Both the position numbers and the translations under genes were made by a program. Source: CAZXNF01 sp050741255 (GTDB lineage Bacteria; Pseudomonadota; Gammaproteobacteria; Burkholderiales; SG8-41). From it: a stretch of 64,000 nt of DNA. Location: positions 36,073 through 100,072 of the forward strand of contig JBOIEQ010000001.1 of assembly GCA_050741255.1 (NCBI GenBank), given 5' to 3'. Positions 60,166 to 64,000 of the stretch are shown piece after piece (the stretch's first letter is position 1; each line of letters begins with the position of its first letter). The notes beneath the pieces were generated by a model. It saw only the letters and a program-made list of their open reading frames with translations. It was not told the DNA's origin and ran no database searches.

Positions 60166-61391
60166 TTTTTAAGCAGCGGACAGTCGCTTTTCGCCGCCGG
60201 GATCACGGCGTCGTTCGCGGCGATCGTCGCCTTGACGGTGTAGTAGTCCCACGCATTCTTCGATTCCTCGGGCTTCTTCACCTGGAGCAGGTAGAAGTCA
60301 TGCACGAGGCGGCCGTCGTCGCGGATCTTCGCGTTCTTGGCGAAGAAGTCGTTGACCGGCGTTTCCTTCATCTTCTTCATGACGGCTGCGGCGTCGTCCG
60401 TTCCCGCCGCCTTGACCGCCTTCAGGTAATGCAGGGTGGACGAATACTGGCCCGCCTGCACCATCGTCGGCATGCGCTTGTGCTTCTCGATGAAGCGCTT
60501 CGACCAGGCGCGGGTCTCGTCGTTGGTGTCCCAGTAGAAGGCCTCCGTCACGTACATGCCCTGCGTGACCTTGAGGCCCAGGCTGTGGATGTCGGTGATG
60601 AACACCAGCAATCCGGCCAGCGCCTGCTTGGGCGTAATGCCGAATTCGGCCGCCTGCTTGATCGAGTTCTGGGTGTCGGTACCCGCATTGGCCAGCCCGA
60701 TCACCTTGGCGCCGGAAGACTGCGCCTTCAGCAGGAAGGAGGAAAAATCCGTGCCCGGGAACGGATGCCGCACCTGGCCCAGCACCTTGCCGCCGTTCGC
60801 CGTCACCACCCCCGCCGTGTCCGACTCCAGGGAGTGGCCGAAGGCGTAGTCGGCGGTGAGGAAGAACCAGGTGTCGCCGCCCTGCTTGACGACCGCCTTG
60901 CCGGTGCCTGCCGCCAGCGCGTAAGTGTCGTAGGTGTAATGCACATTGGTGTCGGTGCAGTTCTTGCCGGTGACCAGCGTGGACGCGGCGCCGTTGACCA
61001 TGGTGATGCGGTTCATCTGCTTGGCGATGGGCATCACGGCCAGCGCGGTCGAGGTCGTCACCAGGTCGTTGATCATGTCCACCTTGTCGCGCTCGAACCA
61101 TTCGCGCGCCTTGTTGGAGGCCACGTCGCCCTTGTTCTGGTGGTCGGCGCTGACGAGTTCGATCGGGAAAGTCTTGCCCTTCTCCATCGCCTTGAAATCG
61201 TCGATGGCCATCTGCGCCGCGATGATGGAGCCCTGGCCGGCGAGGTCGGAGTACGCCCCGGACAGGTCGGTCAGCACGCCGATCTTGACGACGCCGTCGG
61301 ACAGCTTGGGACCGCTCTGGGCATTGAGGCCCGCGGCCGTTCCGGCGAGGCAGGCCGCGCCGACCAGCGATGCGATGAGTTTTCGTTTCAT
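60162..61391 (-). CDS. livK: Periplasmic branched-chain amino acid-type binding protein LivK
   Basis: A 409-residue type I periplasmic binding protein with a signal peptide of about 24 residues (ending GLNAQ), then VVKIGVLTDLSGAYSDLAGQ and later ADYAFGHSLESD and LKAQSSGAKVIGLANAG. It collects the substrate for LivHMGF. AGGAG lies 7 bases upstream of the ATG. Its last codons run into the period-7 palindrome, which supplies the stop. The upstream gap to livF contains an A7-T-A7-type tract (61415-61431). Confidence 0.93.
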   Translation of the reverse strand: MKRKLIASLVGAACLAGTAAGLNAQSGPKLSDGVVKIGVLTDLSGAYSDLAGQGSIIAAQMAIDDFKAMEKGKTFPIELVSADHQNKGDVASNKAREWFERDKVDMINDLVTTSTALAVMPIAKQMNRITMVNGAASTLVTGKNCTDTNVHYTYDTYALAAGTGKAVVKQGGDTWFFLTADYAFGHSLESDTAGVVTANGGKVLGQVRHPFPGTDFSSFLLKAQSSGAKVIGLANAGTDTQNSIKQAAEFGITPKQALAGLLVFITDIHSLGLKVTQGMYVTEAFYWDTNDETRAWSKRFIEKHKRMPTMVQAGQYSSTLHYLKAVKAAGTDDAAAVMKKMKETPVNDFFAKNAKIRDDGRLVHDFYLLQVKKPEESKNAWDYYTVKATIAANDAVIPAAKSDCPLLKK

Positions 61392-61444
61392 GTTGTGCTC
61401 CTGTGGTTGAACGTAAAAAAATAAAAAAATGTAAACCCTGGCCT

Positions 61445-62167
61445 TCAGACGCCCAGCAATTCGTGCAGCCGCTGCATTTTGGACTCCAGTTCGCGCATGG
61501 CGACCGTTTCGACGATGCGGCCGTGCTCGATCACGTAGTGACGGTCGGCGAGCGGCGCGGCGAAACGGAAGTTCTGTTCCACCAGGACGATCGTGTAGCC
61601 GCGCTCCTTCAACTGGCGGATCATGCGGCCGAGGGTCTGCACGATCACCGGCGCGAGGCCTTCGCTGATTTCGTCGAGCAGCAGCAGCGTTGCGCCGGTG
61701 CGCAGGATCCGTGCGATGGCGAGCATCTGCTGCTCGCCGCCGGACAGCCGCATGCCGGGACTCGTGCGCCGCTCCCTGAGGTTCGGGAACATCGCGTAGA
61801 TCTCGTCAACCGTCATGCCCCCGCTCGCCACCGGCGGCGGCAGCAGCAGGTTTTCTTCCGCGGTCAGGCTGGCGAAGATGCCGCGTTCCTCCGGGCAATA
61901 ACCGATGCCGAGGTGCGCGATGTGGTGCGTCGGCAGCGCGATCGCCTCGCGGCCGTTGATCATGATCGACCCCGAGCGCCTGCCGGTCAGTCCGAGGATG
62001 GCGCGCAGCGTGGTCGTGCGGCCGGCGCCGTTGCGGCCGAGCAGCGTGACGACTTCGCCGCGGTTCACCGAAAAATCGATGCCGTGCAGGACGTGCGATT
62101 CGCCGTAGAAAGCGTGCAGGTCGGTGACCCGCAGCATTTCGGCGCCGGCGGTGGCTGCGCTGGTCAT
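61445..62167 (-). CDS. livF: Branched-chain amino acid-type ABC ATPase LivF (Walker A Arg variant)
   Basis: A 240-residue ABC ATPase of the LivF family: Walker A is GRNGAGRTT (44-52), with Arg50 where the catalytic Lys is expected; the signature is LSGGEQQMLAIAR and Walker B LLLLDEISEGL. Its partner LivG has the normal Lys. The family signature and length are otherwise normal, so it may be catalytically impaired or the asymmetric partner in a heterodimer. It overlaps the livG stop by ATGA. Confidence 0.93.
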   Translation of the reverse strand: MTSAATAGAEMLRVTDLHAFYGESHVLHGIDFSVNRGEVVTLLGRNGAGRTTTLRAILGLTGRRSGSIMINGREAIALPTHHIAHLGIGYCPEERGIFASLTAEENLLLPPPVASGGMTVDEIYAMFPNLRERRTSPGMRLSGGEQQMLAIARILRTGATLLLLDEISEGLAPVIVQTLGRMIRQLKERGYTIVLVEQNFRFAAPLADRHYVIEHGRIVETVAMRELESKMQRLHELLGV

Positions 62168-62925
62168 GCCGCCGCCTCCTCCGTGCCCACATACGCTTCC
62201 AGCACCTGCGGGTTTTTGGAAACGGCCGCGTAGTCACCCTCGGCCAGCACCGCCCCGCGCGCCAGCACCGTGATGGTGTCGGACAGGTCGGCCACCACGT
62301 TCAGGTTGTGCTCGACCATCAGGATGGTGCGGTTGGCCGACACCTTGCGGATCAGGTCGGCCACGCGCCCCACGTCCTCGTGCCCCATGCCCTGGGTCGG
62401 CTCGTCGAGCAGCATCAGTTCCGGATCCAGCGCGAGCGTGGTCGCGATCTCCAGCGCGCGCTTGCGGCCGTACGGCAGTTCGACCGTCACCATCTGCGCG
62501 AACTGCGCGAGGTCAACCTCGGCGAGCAGTTCCATCGCACGGTCGTTCAGCGCGTCGAGCGACTTGTCGGATTTCCAGAAATGGAAGGACGTGCCGAGCT
62601 TGCGCTGCAGGCCGATGCGCACGTTCTCCAGCACCGTGAGGTGCGGAAAAGTGGCGGAAATCTGGAAGGAGCGGATGATGCCGCGGCGCGCGATCTGCGC
62701 CGACTTCTCGCCGGTGATGTCGTGGCCGTTGAAGGTGATCGTGCCGCGCGTCGGCGTCAGAAACTTGGTCAGCAGGTTGAAGCAGGTGGTCTTGCCGGCG
62801 CCATTGGGGCCGATCAGCGCGTGGATCGTTCCGCGCTTCACCCGCAGGTTGACATCGTTGACGGCGACGAAGCCCTTGAACTCCTTGGTGAGTCCGCGCG
62901 TCTCCAGGATGACATCGTCACTCAT
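62164..62925 (-). CDS. livG: Branched-chain amino acid-type ABC ATPase LivG
   Basis: A 253-residue ABC ATPase with canonical Walker A GPNGAGKTT (39-47), the LivG-type stretch IIRSFQISATFPHLTVLENV, LPYGRKRALEIATTLALDP in place of the usual signature and Walker B MLLDEPTQGM. Start ATG 62925 is used; an in-frame start at 62985 would be translated from the GGGATTG repeat. It is the first gene of livGF-K-HM. Confidence 0.94.
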   Translation of the reverse strand: MSDDVILETRGLTKEFKGFVAVNDVNLRVKRGTIHALIGPNGAGKTTCFNLLTKFLTPTRGTITFNGHDITGEKSAQIARRGIIRSFQISATFPHLTVLENVRIGLQRKLGTSFHFWKSDKSLDALNDRAMELLAEVDLAQFAQMVTVELPYGRKRALEIATTLALDPELMLLDEPTQGMGHEDVGRVADLIRKVSANRTILMVEHNLNVVADLSDTITVLARGAVLAEGDYAAVSKNPQVLEAYVGTEEAAA

Positions 62926-62943
62926 GATTGCGTGCCGGATGTC

Positions 62944-63031
62944 GGGATTCGGGATTGGGGATTGGGGATTGGAAACCCCGGGCACGGGTCAGGGGTTCGA
63001 ATCCCCAATCCCGAATCCCGAATCCCGGGGG
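62944..63031. repeat. Interrupted palindrome, period-7 type (GGGATTG units), copy 3
   Basis: The left arm has four gapless 7-mers GGGATTC, GGGATTG, GGGATTG and GGGATTG (62944-62971), then GAAACCC as in the copy at 56292. The right arm (62992-63031) is complementary. The loop is about 12 bases. The right arm ends 6 bases before the acyl-CoA synthetase stop, and the left arm begins 18 bases before the livG ATG. Confidence 0.9.
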
Positions 63032-63037
63032 TCATCA

Positions 63038-64000
63038 TCAGGCGATCGCGGAGGCGGACTTCGCCTGCTCGCGCAGCACGAACTTCTGGATCTTGCCGGT
63101 CGAGGTCTTCGGCAGCACGCCGAACACCACGCGCCTGGGCGTCTTGAAGCCCGCGAGGCGCTCGCGGCAGAAGGCGATCACTTCCTTCTCCGTCGCGCAG
63201 GCGCCGTCCTTCAGTTCGACGAACGCGCATGGCGTCTCGCCCCATTTCGGATCGGGCTGCGCCACCACCGCCGCCGCCATCACGGCGGGATGGCGGTACA
63301 GCGCGTCCTCGACCTCCAGCGACGAGATGTTCTCGCCGCCCGAGATGATGATGTCCTTGGCGCGGTCCTTGATCTTCACGTAGCCGTCGGGATGCATCAC
63401 GGCAAGGTCACCGGTGTGGAACCAGCCGCCGTCGAACGCCTCCCCGCTCGCCTTCGGGTTCTTCAGGTAACCCTTCATCGTGATGTTGCCGCGGAACATG
63501 ACCTCGCCCATGGTCTCGCCGTCCCACGGCACCGCCGCCATCGTGTCCGGATTCATCACCGTCATGCCCTGCTGCAGGTGGTACCAGACGCCCTGGCGGC
63601 CGTTCAGGCGCACCTGCTCGTCGAGCGGCAGCGCGTCCCATTCGGGATGCTTCGCGCAAACCGCGGCCGGCCCGTAGGTTTCGGTCAGGCCGTAGACGTG
63701 CGTGAGGTTGAAGCCCATGTTCCGCATGCCCTCGATCGTCGCGGCCGGGGGCGCGGCGCCCGCCACCAGGCAATGCACCGTGTGCGCGATACCCTCGCGC
63801 CATTCGGGCGGCGCGCCGAGCAGGAGGTTGTGCACGATCGGCGCCCCGCAGTAATGGGTGACGCCGTGCGTGCGGATCAGATCGAAGATCACCTTCGCCT
63901 CGACCTTGCGCAGGCACACGCTGGTGCCGGCGTTGGCCGCCATGGTCCACGGGAAGCACCAGCCGTTGCAGTGGAACATCGGCAGCGTCCACAGGTAGAC
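63038..64000 (-). CDS. AMP-dependent acyl-CoA synthetase (5' part beyond window)
   Basis: The last 320 residues of an adenylate-forming ligase; the frame is open to the right edge. Seen are GLTETYGPAAVCAKHPEWD, GWFHTGDLAVMHPDGYVKI, the hinge DRAKDIIISGGENISSLEVE and the C-terminal PKTSTGKIQKFVLRE with the adenylation lysine. It would activate a carboxylic acid to its CoA ester. It lies upstream of the liv operon across a palindrome, and may use the acid that the transporter imports (inference). Confidence 0.92.
   Translation of the reverse strand, partial: VYLWTLPMFHCNGWCFPWTMAANAGTSVCLRKVEAKVIFDLIRTHGVTHYCGAPIVHNLLLGAPPEWREGIAHTVHCLVAGAAPPAATIEGMRNMGFNLTHVYGLTETYGPAAVCAKHPEWDALPLDEQVRLNGRQGVWYHLQQGMTVMNPDTMAAVPWDGETMGEVMFRGNITMKGYLKNPKASGEAFDGGWFHTGDLAVMHPDGYVKIKDRAKDIIISGGENISSLEVEDALYRHPAVMAAAVVAQPDPKWGETPCAFVELKDGACATEKEVIAFCRERLAGFKTPRRVVFGVLPKTSTGKIQKFVLREQAKSASAIA

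Overview
The window reads as a chromosome segment of a high-GC betaproteobacterium, probably near Burkholderiales, Rhodocyclales or Nitrosomonadales. I infer this from the gene families: a Bug/TctC-type solute-binding protein, an HpnCDE squalene pathway, the tig-clpP-clpX-lon-hup-ppiD order, the dnaQ-rnhA-methyltransferase-gloB-mltD order, and a long beta-oxidation cluster. Genes are tightly packed, with many 4-base ATGA stop/start overlaps. There is no rRNA, CRISPR array, prophage or recognisable insertion sequence.

Layout. 1-4.7 kb (minus): hydantoinase/oxoprolinase-type operon hyuA-hyuB followed by a FAD-dependent amine/amino-acid oxidase cut by the window edge. 5-7.5 kb (plus): Gfo/Idh/MocA oxidoreductase, Bug-family binding protein and a divergent Hfq-like protein. 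7.6-12.7 kb: MltF-like lytic transglycosylase, NhaA antiporter, DadA-like dehydrogenase, tRNA-Val(CAC), NudC. 12.8-17.1 kb: dnaQ, rnhA, methyltransferase, then divergent gloB and mltD. 17.2-23.9 kb (minus): YejABEF-type peptide ABC importer. 23.9-33.7 kb: fabI, ppiD, two tRNAs, hup, lon, clpX, clpP, tig, tRNA-Leu (protein quality control). 33.9-38.9 kb (plus): squalene genes hpnC, hpnD and hpnE, with an unusual SDR protein and a PrpF-family gene between hpnD and hpnE. 38.9-39.6 kb: AT-richer island in nested inverted repeats, carrying a small membrane-protein gene. 39.7-41.3 kb: ETF-ubiquinone oxidoreductase. 41.4-58.1 kb (minus): fatty-acid catabolism (CHI-like protein, thiolase, HAD/ECH fusion, FadL, thioesterase, acyl-CoA ligase, SDR, enoyl-CoA hydratase, FadE, Ivy-like protein, second acyl-CoA dehydrogenase, EtfA, EtfB). 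58.2-64 kb (minus): LivGFKHM-type ABC importer and a partial acyl-CoA synthetase.

How it fits together. FadL and FadD would import and activate fatty acids. The two acyl-CoA dehydrogenases, hydratases, HAD domain and thiolase run the beta-oxidation cycle. EtfAB collects electrons from the dehydrogenases and the ETF-QO passes them to ubiquinone. The Liv-type importer next to etfBA and an acyl-CoA synthetase may feed acids into the same route.

The most unusual structure is a set of dispersed interrupted palindromes. Their arms are short tandem arrays of 7-base units (GTGAGGG-like or GGGATTC-like) or 8-base units (CGCCAAGA-like or CACAGAGG-like). Almost every copy starts within about 20 bases of a stop codon. 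Two supply the stop codon and last residues of a gene (rnhA, livK), and one sits in frame between the two ATPase domains of the YejF-like protein. The 0.7-kb island at 38.9-39.6 kb is built from the same kinds of arm. A separate REP-like double hairpin with compensatory changes lies at 41.34-41.41 kb.
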